Below are positions 8,639 to 17,842 of a stretch of DNA of 47,905 bases, piece by piece. Source of the stretch: an uncultured Senegalimassilia sp. Its GTDB lineage: Bacteria > Actinomycetota > Coriobacteriia > Coriobacteriales > Eggerthellaceae. The notes under the pieces are model-generated. The model was given only the letters and a program-made list of their open reading frames with translations, was not told where the DNA came from and made no database searches. Both the position numbers and the translations under genes were made by a program. Within the stretch, counting starts at the first letter, position 1, and each line of letters begins with the position of its first letter. The stretch lies in contig CAKUJT010000009.1 in NCBI GenBank assembly GCA_934661765.1, positions 1-47,905 of the forward strand. Reading direction: 5' to 3'.

Positions 8639-9212
8639 GCTGCCTCCCCCTTTCATTTTCCTTGCTAGCCGAATCCGACCCCGCGAACCTTGTAGCGCCG
8701 CATAAAGCCGAACGTGCCCGGGGTCGGGCACGGATAGCACTCTACCATCCCACCGGCCGTTTCCCCTGCAAGCATTGAGGACGGACGGTATGCTCGGTAA
8801 ATGGGTCCGTTTTGACAACAAAATACCGGTAGACGGCATATCGTGGGCGCAAGGATTCCCCATTCCGAAGATATTGGGGTACAAACGGAACGTTTTTCGC
8901 AGCCACCCGAATCCTGCATGATGGGATACCGCCCCTACGCCCGAATCCGAGGGATGCGCGTACATGACGATTCCATGACAGGAAGGAAACGCCCGTTCGC
9001 ACGCCAATGGATTTGCTAGGATAACCCACCGTCATGTTTCAATCGCTTGCCGACATATTCCACCGTATGCGCCGCACGGACTCCATGCTGTGCGCGCCAT
9101 GCCCGCTGCGCGCCTTCGGCGCCTGCAGCCTCACCTCCATGCTCATATGATACGTGCGCGCAAACCGCGCTGATCGAACACGTTCCATATCGGCTTTTTG
9201 GAGGATCTTCTT
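8639..9212. promoter_or_regulatory. Divergent intergenic region between ech operon and MFS gene
   Basis: No convincing gene lies in these 574 bp. An inverted repeat CGTGCCCG (8713-8720) and CGGGCACG (8725-8732) with a GGGT loop lies 75-95 nt upstream of echA and would be in its leader, followed on the minus strand by TTCGGCTTTATG, which makes it attenuator-like. A TTGACA at 8813-8818 reads in the plus direction but has no good -10 at normal spacing. The ech promoter could not be placed. Confidence 0.4.
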
Positions 9213-10694
9213 TTGAACAATGCAAGCTCCGCCGCAGCACACCGTGTGCGCATCACGGGTGTTGTGGTCTTCGGCGCCTTCCTGGCGCTGCTCAATCAAA
9301 CCGTCATGTCCCCCGCCCTGCCCGTCATCATGGCCGATTTCGCCATCGATGCCTCCACGGCGCAGTGGATCATGTCCATATATCCCCTGGTCAGCGGCAT
9401 CATGGTGCCGGTTTCCGCCTTTTTGATCGACCGTTTCACCACCCGTCAGCTGTTCTTCGCGGCAACCGGGGCGTTCGCCGCGGGAACGGCGCTGTGCGCG
9501 GCCGCACCGACGTTTTTCCTGTTGATCTGCGGACGCGTGCTGCAAGCAGCCGCATCCGGCGTGCTGCTGCCGTTGGTCTCGGTTGTTCCGATGCTCGTGT
9601 TTCCCGTGGAGAAGCGCGGAACCGCCATGGGCATGGCGGGCATCGTGATGTCGGCAGGTCCCGCGATCGGGCCCGTCGTGGGCGGTGCCATCATCGACGC
9701 TTACGGATGGCGCTCATGCCTGGGCTGCATCGTGCCGTTGGCGCTGGCGGCGCTTGTGTGCGCGGTGTTCTTGCTCGATAACGTCGGGGAAGGAAAGCGA
9801 CCGCATCTCGACGTGCCGTCCATCGCGCTTTCCACCGTGGCGTTTGGAGGCATGCTCTACGGCTTCTCCAGCGCATCCTCGATGGGATGGACGAGCCCGG
9901 TGGTGCTCGGATGCATCATCGCGGGCGTGGCCTGCCTGGTGCTGTTCGCTCGCCGTCAGCTACGCTTGGAAGACCCGCTGCTCGATCTGAGGTGCCTGAA
10001 ATCGAGCGATTTCGCCGTTGCCGCCATCGTCGTCACCCTTATCAACGCAGCATGCCTGGTCACCAACACCATCCTTCCCATTCTGCTCCAGACCGCGATG
10101 GGCGCGACGGCGCTGCAAACGGGCATGGCGATGCTTCCCGCCGCCGCGGTCGGCATCCTTATCAGCCCCATCTCGGGCGTGGTGTTCGACAAGTTCGGCC
10201 CGCGAGCCATTTCCGTGGGCGGTTTAACGCTTATGACCGTGGCGTTGTTCGCTCTTTCGCGCATGGATGCAAACTGCTCGATCTTGATGGTGGCGGTGTT
10301 GTGCGCCGCCCAGGCAGCAGGTCAGTCCTTGGCGAACATGCCGGTGAACACCTGGGGCATCAACGCGCTTGAGAACAGCCAGATTGCTCACGGAAACGCC
10401 ATCGCCAACACCGGGCGCCAGGTTGCGGGCGGCCTAGGGACCGCCATTATCGTCACGCTTATGACCACGGTCACCTCGAACGCTGCTCTGCAAGGCGTCG
10501 CAACCATCGAGGCGACGGTTGCCGGCACGAGCGCAGCTTATATGGCATGCGCCGCTATCGGCTTGGTTGCTTTGATATTCGGCGTGTTAAAGATCCGCGT
10601 TTCGAAGGAGACGCAACAGCAGCCTCATGTGATTCGCGACACGGCAGCCGAGCGTTCGAAGGCTGTAAGCAAGCTGCGCGCCGACGCCGAATAG
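9213..10694 (+). CDS. MFS drug exporter, DHA2 (EmrB/QacA) family
   Basis: Inner-membrane proton-driven exporter of 493 aa. Family signs are the first helix with LNQTVMSPALPVIMADF (the DHA2-type motif with D and P), AQWIMSIYPLVSGIMVPVSAF, the RVLQAAASGVLLPL segment, and motif C GPAIGPVVGGAIIDAYGWR. Fourteen helices would fit the length. The TTG at 9213 is chosen because TTGGAGGATC sits 8 nt upstream; an in-frame TTG at 9198 overlaps that ribosome site and is unlikely. It is monocistronic, divergent from ech and followed by a long hairpin. Its substrate cannot be told from sequence. Confidence 0.85.
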   Translation: MNNASSAAAHRVRITGVVVFGAFLALLNQTVMSPALPVIMADFAIDASTAQWIMSIYPLVSGIMVPVSAFLIDRFTTRQLFFAATGAFAAGTALCAAAPTFFLLICGRVLQAAASGVLLPLVSVVPMLVFPVEKRGTAMGMAGIVMSAGPAIGPVVGGAIIDAYGWRSCLGCIVPLALAALVCAVFLLDNVGEGKRPHLDVPSIALSTVAFGGMLYGFSSASSMGWTSPVVLGCIIAGVACLVLFARRQLRLEDPLLDLRCLKSSDFAVAAIVVTLINAACLVTNTILPILLQTAMGATALQTGMAMLPAAAVGILISPISGVVFDKFGPRAISVGGLTLMTVALFALSRMDANCSILMVAVLCAAQAAGQSLANMPVNTWGINALENSQIAHGNAIANTGRQVAGGLGTAIIVTLMTTVTSNAALQGVATIEATVAGTSAAYMACAAIGLVALIFGVLKIRVSKETQQQPHVIRDTAAERSKAVSKLRADAE

Positions 10695-10724
10695 CGCAAC
10701 GCGTTCCCGCCCAGTTTACGCAAT

Positions 10725-10762
10725 GGCCCGTATTACAGAACCGACGAACTGTAATACGGGCC
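10725..10762. terminator. 14-bp perfect hairpin between convergent MFS and kinase genes
   Basis: GGCCCGTATTACAG (10725-10738) is repeated inverted at 10749-10762 with a 10-nt loop. It lies 31 bp after the MFS stop. No U-run follows on either strand, so it could be a bidirectional terminator or a protein-binding palindrome. Confidence 0.55.
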
Positions 10763-10877
10763 GTCTTGTACAGAAGCTGAATCGATACCCCTGAAGGCGG
10801 ATTGAATGCCGAGCAGCGCACAGGTCTAGGCGGCTTCAAGCTGATAACGTGCCGAGAACGACACCTATCGCGCTAGC

Positions 10878-13055
10878 TTACCTCCCCTTCGCCGCCAAGA
10901 TCTTCGACAAGGCCTCGATGAGCTTCTGCGAATCGATAGGTTTGACAAGATGCTCGTCCATACCGGCTTCTCGGCAGCGGACCTTATCCTCGGTGAAGGC
11001 GTTGGCGCTCATGGCAACAATGGGAATGCTGCGCGCGTCGTCGCGCTCAAGCGAGCGAATGGCGCGCGTTGCCTCGCATCCGTCCATATTGGGCATCATG
11101 ATGTCCATGAGAATCATATCGTACGTGCCCGCACCCGATTGCTCAAACGCGCTTACCGCCTCGACACCGTCATCTGCGCACGTCACCTTCGCTCCGGCAT
11201 TGGAGAGCACGAATTCCGCGATTTCACGATTCAGATCGTTATCCTCGACCAACAGCACGCTCAAACCCTCTAGCGTGACCGTATCGGACACATGACGATC
11301 GCGCGGCCCTGATGGCGCATCAAGGTCAAGAATCAACGGCAAGGTGATGGTGCAGGTTGTGCCGACGCCCAAGCTGCTCTCATATGCAACGCCGCCGCCC
11401 ATAAGCTCCGCAAGCTGCTTGGCGATCGCGGTTCCCAAACCCGTGCCCGTCGCGTGCTCAGCGCCCTTTTGCTGCTCACGTGCAAACGGTTCGAACATGC
11501 GCGCCTGGAAATCCGAGCTCATGCCGATGCCGGTATCGGCGATGACGATATCGTACACGGCGACTTCGCCTTCATTCGCATGCTGCGTGCAGGTGACACG
11601 TACCGCGCCGCCCGGCTTGTTGTATTTCACCGCATTGCTCGCGATGTTCATGATCAGCCGCTTCAGATGAAGCGGGCTTGCCACTATAGAAGGATGAACA
11701 ACCCCGCTTAAATCGCAGCTGATGGTCACGCCGAGTTGCTGCGCCTGACGCTCCATGATCTGGCAAACCTCGTTGATAAGCTCTATAAGATTCACGGGGC
11801 GCAGATCAAGTTCCACTTCGCCGCTTTCGAGCTTGCTCATGTCGAGGACCTCATTGACCAAATCGGAAAGGATGCCCGATGCCGCCCAAATCTTCTGCCG
11901 GCAATCGCGCTGCTTGGCAAGATCATGGTCGTAAGCATTGGCGACTTCCACCATGCCCCGGATACCGTTGATAGGCGTACGGATATCGTGGCTCATGCGC
12001 TGCAGGAACTCGGTTTTGGCTCTGTTCGCGCTTTGCGCCTGATACGCCGACTTCGCAAGGCGTTCCGCATATTCGCGCTCCTGCACCACGAGCTCATGGA
12101 GGTGCTCGTGCTCGGATTTACGCCTCGAAAGAGCGAACACAGCGACCAAGACGCTGTACAGCGCAAGGGCAACGGCTACGAACCCGGCGACTTCGCCCAG
12201 ACAAGACGAAACTGGCATGAATGTGCACACGTAGTAATCACGGGCCTTGTCAAGGGAGGCAACATAGGGCTTCGATCCCGAAAGCAACAGCGTGGTCTCG
12301 CCAAGCGCGCAGCGGCTTTTAATATCCTCGACGACCTTCGCATCAACAGGATCAAGCTGGATATCCCCGCTCACCTGATTCGGGAGCATGTTGGCAGCAG
12401 CCACCTTACCTTCGGATTCCACGACGATATCGCCGCTGCCCCGCACATCGTAGCCCGCCAGCATATTCTGCAACGACAGCAGATAACGATTCGAGAACGC
12501 CTCGCTTGTATAGTAACCCGCAACGACCATGCCCGGCTCATCGATGCGCGCCGCACAACCCACATCGATATACGATCCGTCATCTAAAACGATACGCGTA
12601 GCGTACATTTTCCTAGGATCATCGATCACCTCGAGGGCGACTTCGTCCGTCACCTCCCGTTGTACCATGTCGAAGGTGACGTCATTATTGGAGTATGACC
12701 GCACAAGCTGACCATCGGCGGACAACACGAAAGCGTTCGACAAGCCGAGCTGCCGCGCGGAACGCTCAAGACCACCTTGGTCGGCGCTGTCAACGCTATA
12801 GGAGATATTGCGAGCAAGTTGCGCCGCGTTTTCAAGCGCAAGCACCTGACTGGTCGTAGCAGCGGAATCATTGAATGAGTCATAGATCAGACTCTGCGAC
12901 TTCGCGAAGGCGACCACGTTGTCGGAGCGCTCGGCGGCTTGCCGGAACATCGAGCCGAAGCTGATCAGGCCGCTCACGCACGCCACAGCAACCCCGACGG
13001 CGATGGCGATTGCCCAAAAGCGTCTGCCGGGATGATTGTTTCTAGCCACGCACAT
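10878..13055 (-). CDS. Hybrid sensor histidine kinase with receiver domain
   Basis: Membrane sensor kinase of 725 aa. Helix 1 at about 13-35, then an extracytoplasmic domain of about 250 residues, helix 2 at about 288-309, and a short coiled coil. HisKA has the phospho-accepting His356 in FLQRMSHDIRTPINGI. The ATPase domain has the N box (NIASNAVKYN, Asn474), DTGIGM at 507-512 and GTGLGTAIAK. The C-terminal receiver (from about 598) has acidic residues 604-605, phospho-acceptor Asp651 in MDIMMPNMDG, and Lys705. There is no DNA-binding or other output domain and no partner regulator nearby, so phosphate probably goes to an unlinked protein. The start overlaps the end of the upstream binding-protein gene by 14 bp, so the two are likely co-translated. 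Confidence 0.92.
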   Translation of the reverse strand: MCVARNNHPGRRFWAIAIAVGVAVACVSGLISFGSMFRQAAERSDNVVAFAKSQSLIYDSFNDSAATTSQVLALENAAQLARNISYSVDSADQGGLERSARQLGLSNAFVLSADGQLVRSYSNNDVTFDMVQREVTDEVALEVIDDPRKMYATRIVLDDGSYIDVGCAARIDEPGMVVAGYYTSEAFSNRYLLSLQNMLAGYDVRGSGDIVVESEGKVAAANMLPNQVSGDIQLDPVDAKVVEDIKSRCALGETTLLLSGSKPYVASLDKARDYYVCTFMPVSSCLGEVAGFVAVALALYSVLVAVFALSRRKSEHEHLHELVVQEREYAERLAKSAYQAQSANRAKTEFLQRMSHDIRTPINGIRGMVEVANAYDHDLAKQRDCRQKIWAASGILSDLVNEVLDMSKLESGEVELDLRPVNLIELINEVCQIMERQAQQLGVTISCDLSGVVHPSIVASPLHLKRLIMNIASNAVKYNKPGGAVRVTCTQHANEGEVAVYDIVIADTGIGMSSDFQARMFEPFAREQQKGAEHATGTGLGTAIAKQLAELMGGGVAYESSLGVGTTCTITLPLILDLDAPSGPRDRHVSDTVTLEGLSVLLVEDNDLNREIAEFVLSNAGAKVTCADDGVEAVSAFEQSGAGTYDMILMDIMMPNMDGCEATRAIRSLERDDARSIPIVAMSANAFTEDKVRCREAGMDEHLVKPIDSQKLIEALSKILAAKGR

Positions 13056-13878
13056 CGCCTACTCGCAGATACGGCGAGGGATCTTCGAAGTACTTCGAGA
13101 GGATCGTGCGCATGGTGCCGTCGTCTATCATCTCCTGAAACGCGCCCGCAAGCGCAACATCGATACCTCGATCATCGTTGAGGTCGAACGCGCACCCAAG
13201 GCCGACATCGAGCAGGGAATCATCCAGAATGCGCACATCGACCCCATAATCCTGCTCATATTGCAAGATGGAGGTCTCATGAGCTGCAATGGCGTCCACG
13301 TAACCCTTCAAAAGCGCAGGAACAAGGTACGAGCGATCGGAGAAGCTCAGCACGCTTGTCACTTCCGGCACGTCAGGGTTCGTGCGATTCAGCAGGATGC
13401 CTTCGGGCTTGGTGGTGGATTGCACGGCAATGGTTTTGCCCTCAAGGTCGGCGAACGTGGTAATGGAACTCGAAGGCTCCACGGCAACCACTTGACGGCT
13501 TTTCATATACGGACCAGCCCAACGATAGTCAGCCTCGCGGCCCGTCATCGAGAAGCAGCCTGCGATGCAATCAAGCTCGCCGCTGGAAAGCATCTCGTTT
13601 TTCTTCTCCCAAGCGATATATTTGAACTCGGGTTTATAGCCGATACGGCCGAACGCCTCGGTGAGGATATCGACATCGATGCCGCTTGCATTGCCCTCCG
13701 CATCGTCGGAGACGAACGGAGGATAGGGATCGGTGCCGATCACGAGGGTTTTCAACTCGTTTGAATCCGAAGATGCGCTTGGATTTGGAAACACGCAGGC
13801 AGCAAGCGCGCACCCCGATAACGCCAAAACGGCGATTAACGCAATAAGCGCGAACAGCTTCTTGCTACCCATGTGCAT
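13042..13878 (-). CDS. Extracellular solute-binding lipoprotein, family 3
   Basis: Predicted lipoprotein of 278 aa: basic start, hydrophobic stretch and lipobox LALSGC. The mature part is a type-3 periplasmic binding protein like amino-acid receptors: TLVIGTDPYPPFVSDD, then GIDVDILTEAFGRIG, a SGELDCIAGCFSMTGRE segment, and FADLEGKTIAVQ. There is no ABC permease or ATPase beside it; instead the gene runs into a hybrid histidine kinase, suggesting a ligand-sensing rather than transport role. GAGGTAAGG precedes ATG 13878; ATG 13872 is an alternative two codons in. A TATACT (plus 13905-13910) may be its -10. Confidence 0.85.
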   Translation of the reverse strand: MHMGSKKLFALIALIAVLALSGCALAACVFPNPSASSDSNELKTLVIGTDPYPPFVSDDAEGNASGIDVDILTEAFGRIGYKPEFKYIAWEKKNEMLSSGELDCIAGCFSMTGREADYRWAGPYMKSRQVVAVEPSSSITTFADLEGKTIAVQSTTKPEGILLNRTNPDVPEVTSVLSFSDRSYLVPALLKGYVDAIAAHETSILQYEQDYGVDVRILDDSLLDVGLGCAFDLNDDRGIDVALAGAFQEMIDDGTMRTILSKYFEDPSPYLRVGDVRG

Positions 13879-13904
13879 CCTTACCTCGCTGACACCCCCT
13901 ACGC

Positions 13905-13910
13905 AGTATA
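13905..13910 (-). promoter_or_regulatory. Candidate -10 for the binding protein-kinase operon
   Basis: TATACT on the minus strand, 27 nt upstream of the ATG at 13878. No good -35 is seen at 16-18 bp. Confidence 0.35.
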
Positions 13911-14027
13911 ACCGAATCATGGGTGTTACCTCGGAAAAACGGCGAATCGCATAACTCGCCGTAAGATCGAAATGTAGGGCCGCTCCCAGATACAAAGATG
14001 TAGCGTCATCGGTAGATAGCATGCGCC

Positions 14028-14141
14028 ATGCGAAGCGCTCGAAATACAACAGCCGAGGCTGTCATATGCGATGTGCTCGCAAGGCAAAAGCCGAGGCTGC
14101 GATATGCGAGGTGCGCGAAAAGCAAACCTTACGGCCGCAAC
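14028..14141. repeat. 38-bp tandem repeat, three units
   Basis: Units begin with ATGCGA at 14028, 14066 and 14104, and a fourth ATGCG occurs exactly 38 bp later at 14142. Units 1 and 2 share most bases, including the self-complementary block AGCCGAGGCTG; unit 3 keeps the first half and diverges afterwards. Located between the binding-protein gene and tRNA-Pro. No open frame of interest covers it and there are no CRISPR-like spacers. Confidence 0.7.
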
Positions 14142-14194
14142 ATGCGGATGGGGCCTATCGGGATGCAATACCGAATCTGTCGAAGGAAAAGAAA

Positions 14195-14224
14195 AGCGGG
14201 TCTCAAGAAATCTTGAGACCCGCT
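14195..14224 (-). terminator. Intrinsic terminator after tRNA-Pro
   Basis: A 13-bp perfect stem (AGCGGGTCTCAAG, 14195-14207, with its complement at 14212-14224) and a 4-nt loop. On the minus strand it is followed by a T-rich TTTCTTTTCC, 10 nt downstream of the tRNA. Confidence 0.9.
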
Positions 14225-14233
14225 TGTGTAAGC

Positions 14234-14310
<77 letters not shown>

Positions 14311-14346
14311 AACTTTCAAACTGCTGCTGTCCGAAGCAGCTCGTTT

Positions 14347-14374
14347 ATAATACCAAAACCAGGAAAGCGCGCAA
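14347..14374 (-). promoter_or_regulatory. tRNA-Pro promoter
   Basis: On the minus strand TTGCGC (plus 14369-14374), a 16-bp spacer and TATTAT (plus 14347-14352), about 37 bp before the tRNA 5' end. Confidence 0.55.
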
Positions 14375-14443
14375 GGGGTAATTTCAAACTTTTTCGCGAA
14401 TCATGAAAAAGTTCGCCCGCGCACAAAGCCTGCGCTCAGCGAC

Positions 14444-15655
14444 CTAGTGCAGATAGTCCAACGCATGATCGAGGATCACGTCCGCCAGCTTGTCCTTAGG
14501 CATGCTGGGCGTCTCGTCGATCTCATCGGCGTCCACGAAGCACACGGCGTTGTCGTCGGTGCCGAATGCCAACCCCTCGCCCACTCGATTGGCGACGATG
14601 ACATCGGCGTTCTTCTTCACGAGCTTCGCCTGGGCGTTGGCGATGACGTTGTCGGTTTCGGCAGCGAAACCGACAACAACCTGGTGCGGGCCCTTCTTCG
14701 CCCCGAGCGTTGCCAGGATATCCGGGTTCTCGACCAACGTGATGGTGCCAAGGTCGGCGTCGGCCGCGCCCTTCTTCAACTTGTGGTCCGCTGCATGAGC
14801 CGGGCGCATATCGGCGACGGCGGCGGAGAACAGCGCGATATCCGCTGAGGGAAACGCCTCTTCGCAGGCCTGCAGCATCTCGAGCGCGGTGTTCACGTGC
14901 ACCACGTGGACGTCTGAGGGAGCGGGAATGGAAACCGGCCCGGTGATGAGCGTCACGTTGGCGCCACGGCGACGGGCCGCGCGCGCGATGGCGTATCCCG
15001 TCTTGCCGCTGGAACGGTTGGAGATATAACGCACCGGGTCGATGGGCTCGACGGTGGGCCCGGCGGTTATCATGATGTGCTTGCCCTCAAGATCTTGCTT
15101 CACGCCCAGAACCTCGAGCGTGCGCGCGACGATGGCGGCAGGGTCGGCCAGACGACCGCGCCCCACGTCGCCGCATGCCAGATATCCTTCGTCGGCCTCG
15201 ACGAACACGGCGCCGCGAATGCCCAGCTTGCCGATGTTGTAGCGCGTTGCGGCCGCCTCGTACATGTGCACGTTCATAGCCGGCGCCAACACGAGCGGTG
15301 CGGTGCACGCAAGAGCCGTGGTGGTGAGCAGATCGTCGGCGATGCCGTTGGCAAGCTTGGCCAGGACGTTAGCCGTGCAAGGCGCGATGACGAAGGCATC
15401 AGCCTCCTCGGCAAGCGAGATGTGATGAATGGGATCGGTAGGGTCGTCGAACAGGTCGACCGCCACCTTCTCGTGGGTAAGCGATCGAAACGTGACGGGA
15501 TCGACGAAATGCGTGGCATGCTCGGTCATGCACACCTTCACGCGGACCCCGGCCTTTTGAAGACCGCGGACGATTTCGCAGGCTTTGTATGCGGCAATGC
15601 CGCCGGTTACGCCCAGCAGCACTGTTTTCTGAGGTTTTTGAGCCTCGCTACTCAT
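14444..15655 (-). CDS. coaBC: Bifunctional phosphopantothenoylcysteine synthetase/decarboxylase
   Basis: Makes 4'-phosphopantetheine for coenzyme A: CoaB joins cysteine to phosphopantothenate with CTP, CoaC decarboxylates it with FMN. The 403-aa protein has an N-terminal flavoprotein domain (LLGVTGGIAAYKACE, IHHISLAEEADAFVIAPCTAN, APAMNVHMY and the catalytic-loop cysteine in ACGDVGRGRL), then the CoaB domain (ITAGPTVEPIDPVRYISN, SSGKTGYAIA, AAVADMRP, KLKK). ATG 15655, with AAGGA upstream, overlaps the end of hemH by 8 bp. Confidence 0.95.
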   Translation of the reverse strand: MSSEAQKPQKTVLLGVTGGIAAYKACEIVRGLQKAGVRVKVCMTEHATHFVDPVTFRSLTHEKVAVDLFDDPTDPIHHISLAEEADAFVIAPCTANVLAKLANGIADDLLTTTALACTAPLVLAPAMNVHMYEAAATRYNIGKLGIRGAVFVEADEGYLACGDVGRGRLADPAAIVARTLEVLGVKQDLEGKHIMITAGPTVEPIDPVRYISNRSSGKTGYAIARAARRRGANVTLITGPVSIPAPSDVHVVHVNTALEMLQACEEAFPSADIALFSAAVADMRPAHAADHKLKKGAADADLGTITLVENPDILATLGAKKGPHQVVVGFAAETDNVIANAQAKLVKKNADVIVANRVGEGLAFGTDDNAVCFVDADEIDETPSMPKDKLADVILDHALDYLH

Positions 15656-16679
15656 GGTGATCCTTCCCGGTAAGATACGGCGCGAGCACGTGGGCAAGCA
15701 CCGAAGCATGCATCGGCGTGCCATTAAGGCACGGGACATATACGAACTCGCTACCTTCGTACGGTCGGCCAGCTTCCTCGACGGCCTGCCGGTACCAAGG
15801 CACTAATTCATAATCGATATCATAGAGGGTTTCAAGGCAATCTACCGCGAAATTCGGGCAAACCATGAAGACACGGCCCTCTCGCGCCTGCGCCCAACGC
15901 TTGAGAACGCCTCGGGTAAACGGTTGCAGCCATTCGCGGCTTTTATCGAACCGGCAATTGTAGCCGATGGTCCACTGCGTTCGATCAAGATGAAGGCGAC
16001 CCGCCACCGCCAAAGCGGTCGCGCCGGTCTGGGGCTCGTACGTATCGCCCTGTTCGATATCTTTCATCGGTATGGAATGGTAATTGAACAGCAGCCTATC
16101 GCCCGCCTGCGCGTTGAAGCCCGCAGCCGAAACGGTTTGAGCGATCGCTTCGACATAGGCGCTATCCATACCGTACGAATCCACGAACGTCACCGGCGCC
16201 TGCCATGACAGCTCGGTCATAGCCGCCGCAACACCGTCCTTGACGCTCAACGTGGTGGAATGGGCGCTTTGCGGATACAGAGGAAGCGCCACCACCTGCG
16301 TACAGCCCTGCTCGCGGAGGGCAGCAAGGGCATGCTCGATGGAATCCTCGCCATAGCTCTGCCCTACCTGCACCCGGGCATCAATGCCGTCGTCTCGCAA
16401 GCGCTGCTCCAGCAGATTCCGAAGCTTGGCATGCTCCACGTCGAAGGGAGACCCCGATTCGGTCCAGATCTTCCCGTATTTCCTTCCGGACTTCACCGAA
16501 CGCGTGGGAAGGATGAACAAGTGCAGGATCAACCACCATGGCGCCTTGGCCATAGGGCGTATGCGCTCGTCCATCAAAAACCTTCCGAGATATCTGCGCA
16601 CATCGCGCGGTTCGGGGCTTTTCGGCGTGCCCGTATTCGCGAGCACAACGCCGATGCGCGGGGTCTCACATGATTTCAT
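15648..16679 (-). CDS. hemH: Ferrochelatase
   Basis: Inserts ferrous iron into a porphyrin: protoporphyrin IX in the classical haem route, coproporphyrin III in the route of many Gram-positives. The 343-aa protein shows the expected VVLANTGTPKSPEP start, the metal-site histidine in LLFNYHSIPMKD, a substrate-side GYNCRFDKSREWLQPFT and CPNFAVDCLETLYDID. The ATG at 16679 (MKSCETP) follows TTTGGAG; longer in-frame starts run into a terminator hairpin. It overlaps coaBC. No other haem genes are in the window, so the route cannot be decided. Confidence 0.9.
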   Translation of the reverse strand: MKSCETPRIGVVLANTGTPKSPEPRDVRRYLGRFLMDERIRPMAKAPWWLILHLFILPTRSVKSGRKYGKIWTESGSPFDVEHAKLRNLLEQRLRDDGIDARVQVGQSYGEDSIEHALAALREQGCTQVVALPLYPQSAHSTTLSVKDGVAAAMTELSWQAPVTFVDSYGMDSAYVEAIAQTVSAAGFNAQAGDRLLFNYHSIPMKDIEQGDTYEPQTGATALAVAGRLHLDRTQWTIGYNCRFDKSREWLQPFTRGVLKRWAQAREGRVFMVCPNFAVDCLETLYDIDYELVPWYRQAVEEAGRPYEGSEFVYVPCLNGTPMHASVLAHVLAPYLTGKDHHE

Positions 16680-16715
16680 AGCAACCGTCTCCAAACTTGA
16701 CCTGCGAAAATAAGA

Positions 16716-16736
16716 AGGCGGCCATTGAAGCCGCCT
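16716..16736 (-). terminator. Intrinsic terminator after rluD
   Basis: Minus-strand stem AGGCGGC/GCCGCCT with a 7-nt loop, followed by TTCTTATTTTCG. It separates the ileS-lspA-rluD group from hemH-coaBC. Confidence 0.75.
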
Positions 16737-16774
16737 CAAATAACGCGCCTTGCGGAAAAGCACGTTACCAAATA

Positions 16775-17842
16775 CTATAGAGCCCCGAAATCCTCCAGAT
16801 GGTGTACCGGAGCCGTGGGATGCGGCGATTCCGCCAACAACTCGAACACTTCCCTGCCCGCCTCGGTGCGACCACAGCTGCGAGGCGCCAGCTGATCGAG
16901 TACGGCAGCAAGGTCGTCGGTAAGGTTGTCGGCGAAGAACAGGTCCTCACCTGTCATGGGCTGGGTGAACCCGACCTGGAAGGAATGCAGGAACTGTCGA
17001 TCCAGCCCGAAGTTTGCATCGGCATCCTTAGGAGCACCGGAGTTGTACACCGGATCGCCCACCAACGGATGCTTCGCGTACTGCATATGAACGCGGATCT
17101 GATGGGTCCTTCCCGTGTACAGCTTGCAGTCGATGAGGGTATAGCCGTTGTCGCGCTGGCCGTGCTCGAAGCGCTCGAGCACGCGGAAGGTGGTGAGCGC
17201 ATCTCGCGCCGAGGGGCATTCGCGAACCGCCATGCGCGTGCGTTCGTTGAGCGAACGGGCGATGGGCGCATCGATCATGCCGGTATCGTGCGGGATGACG
17301 CCGTGCACCAAGGCAAGGTAGCGACGATCGACCGCGCGATCGCGGATATCGGCCATAAGCGCCAAGCCGGCGGCATCGTTTTTTGCGGCCAGCATAAGGC
17401 CCGTGGTGTCGCGATCGAGGCGATGCACGATGCCGGGGCGATCGCTTTCGCCCTGGACGTTGCACAGGTGCTCGACGCCGCAATGGTAGACCAGGGCATT
17501 GACCAACGTGCCGTCGGCATGATCGACCGACGGATGGCACACAAGCCCCGCCTGCTTGGAGATGACGAGCACGTCGTCGTCCTCGTAGCGGATATCGAGC
17601 GGGATGGCCTGGCCTTGCACGGGACCCTGCTCAGGGGCGTCCGGCATCTCGTACACCACCGTATCGCCTGCGCATAGCGTATGTTTCTTGGCCACGGTAG
17701 CGCCGTTGACGTACACAGCGCCCTCTTCCACGGCCCGGGCCGCCGCGCTACGGCTAGGATACAACCCGCGCGCGGCCAGCACGGCGTCGATACGCGAACC
17801 GGCATCTTCGGCGCAGGCGGTATAGCTTTTCAACGCGCCCAT
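16775..17842 (-). CDS. rluD: RluA-family ribosomal RNA pseudouridine synthase (RluD-like)
   Basis: Converts uridines in 23S rRNA to pseudouridine. 355 aa with an N-terminal S4 RNA-binding domain (about residues 15-60) and a catalytic domain with HRLDRDTTGLML at 140-151, where Asp143 is the nucleophile, followed by the ALVHGVI and TGRTHQIRVHM motifs. The ATG directly abuts the lspA stop (TAG-ATG), so translation is probably coupled. lspA-rluD linkage is common. Whether the target is the RluD sites or another site is not shown by sequence. Confidence 0.9.
   Translation of the reverse strand: MGALKSYTACAEDAGSRIDAVLAARGLYPSRSAAARAVEEGAVYVNGATVAKKHTLCAGDTVVYEMPDAPEQGPVQGQAIPLDIRYEDDDVLVISKQAGLVCHPSVDHADGTLVNALVYHCGVEHLCNVQGESDRPGIVHRLDRDTTGLMLAAKNDAAGLALMADIRDRAVDRRYLALVHGVIPHDTGMIDAPIARSLNERTRMAVRECPSARDALTTFRVLERFEHGQRDNGYTLIDCKLYTGRTHQIRVHMQYAKHPLVGDPVYNSGAPKDADANFGLDRQFLHSFQVGFTQPMTGEDLFFADNLTDDLAAVLDQLAPRSCGRTEAGREVFELLAESPHPTAPVHHLEDFGAL

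Noticed and set aside
8657..9007. N-terminal extension of EchA up to 9007
   Set aside because: The frame is open but the 120-odd extra residues are not hydrophobic or family-like, and good ribosome sites exist at 8638 and 8656.
14028..14141. CRISPR array
   Set aside because: The units are directly adjacent 38-bp tandem copies that diverge from each other; there are no unique spacers and no cas genes.
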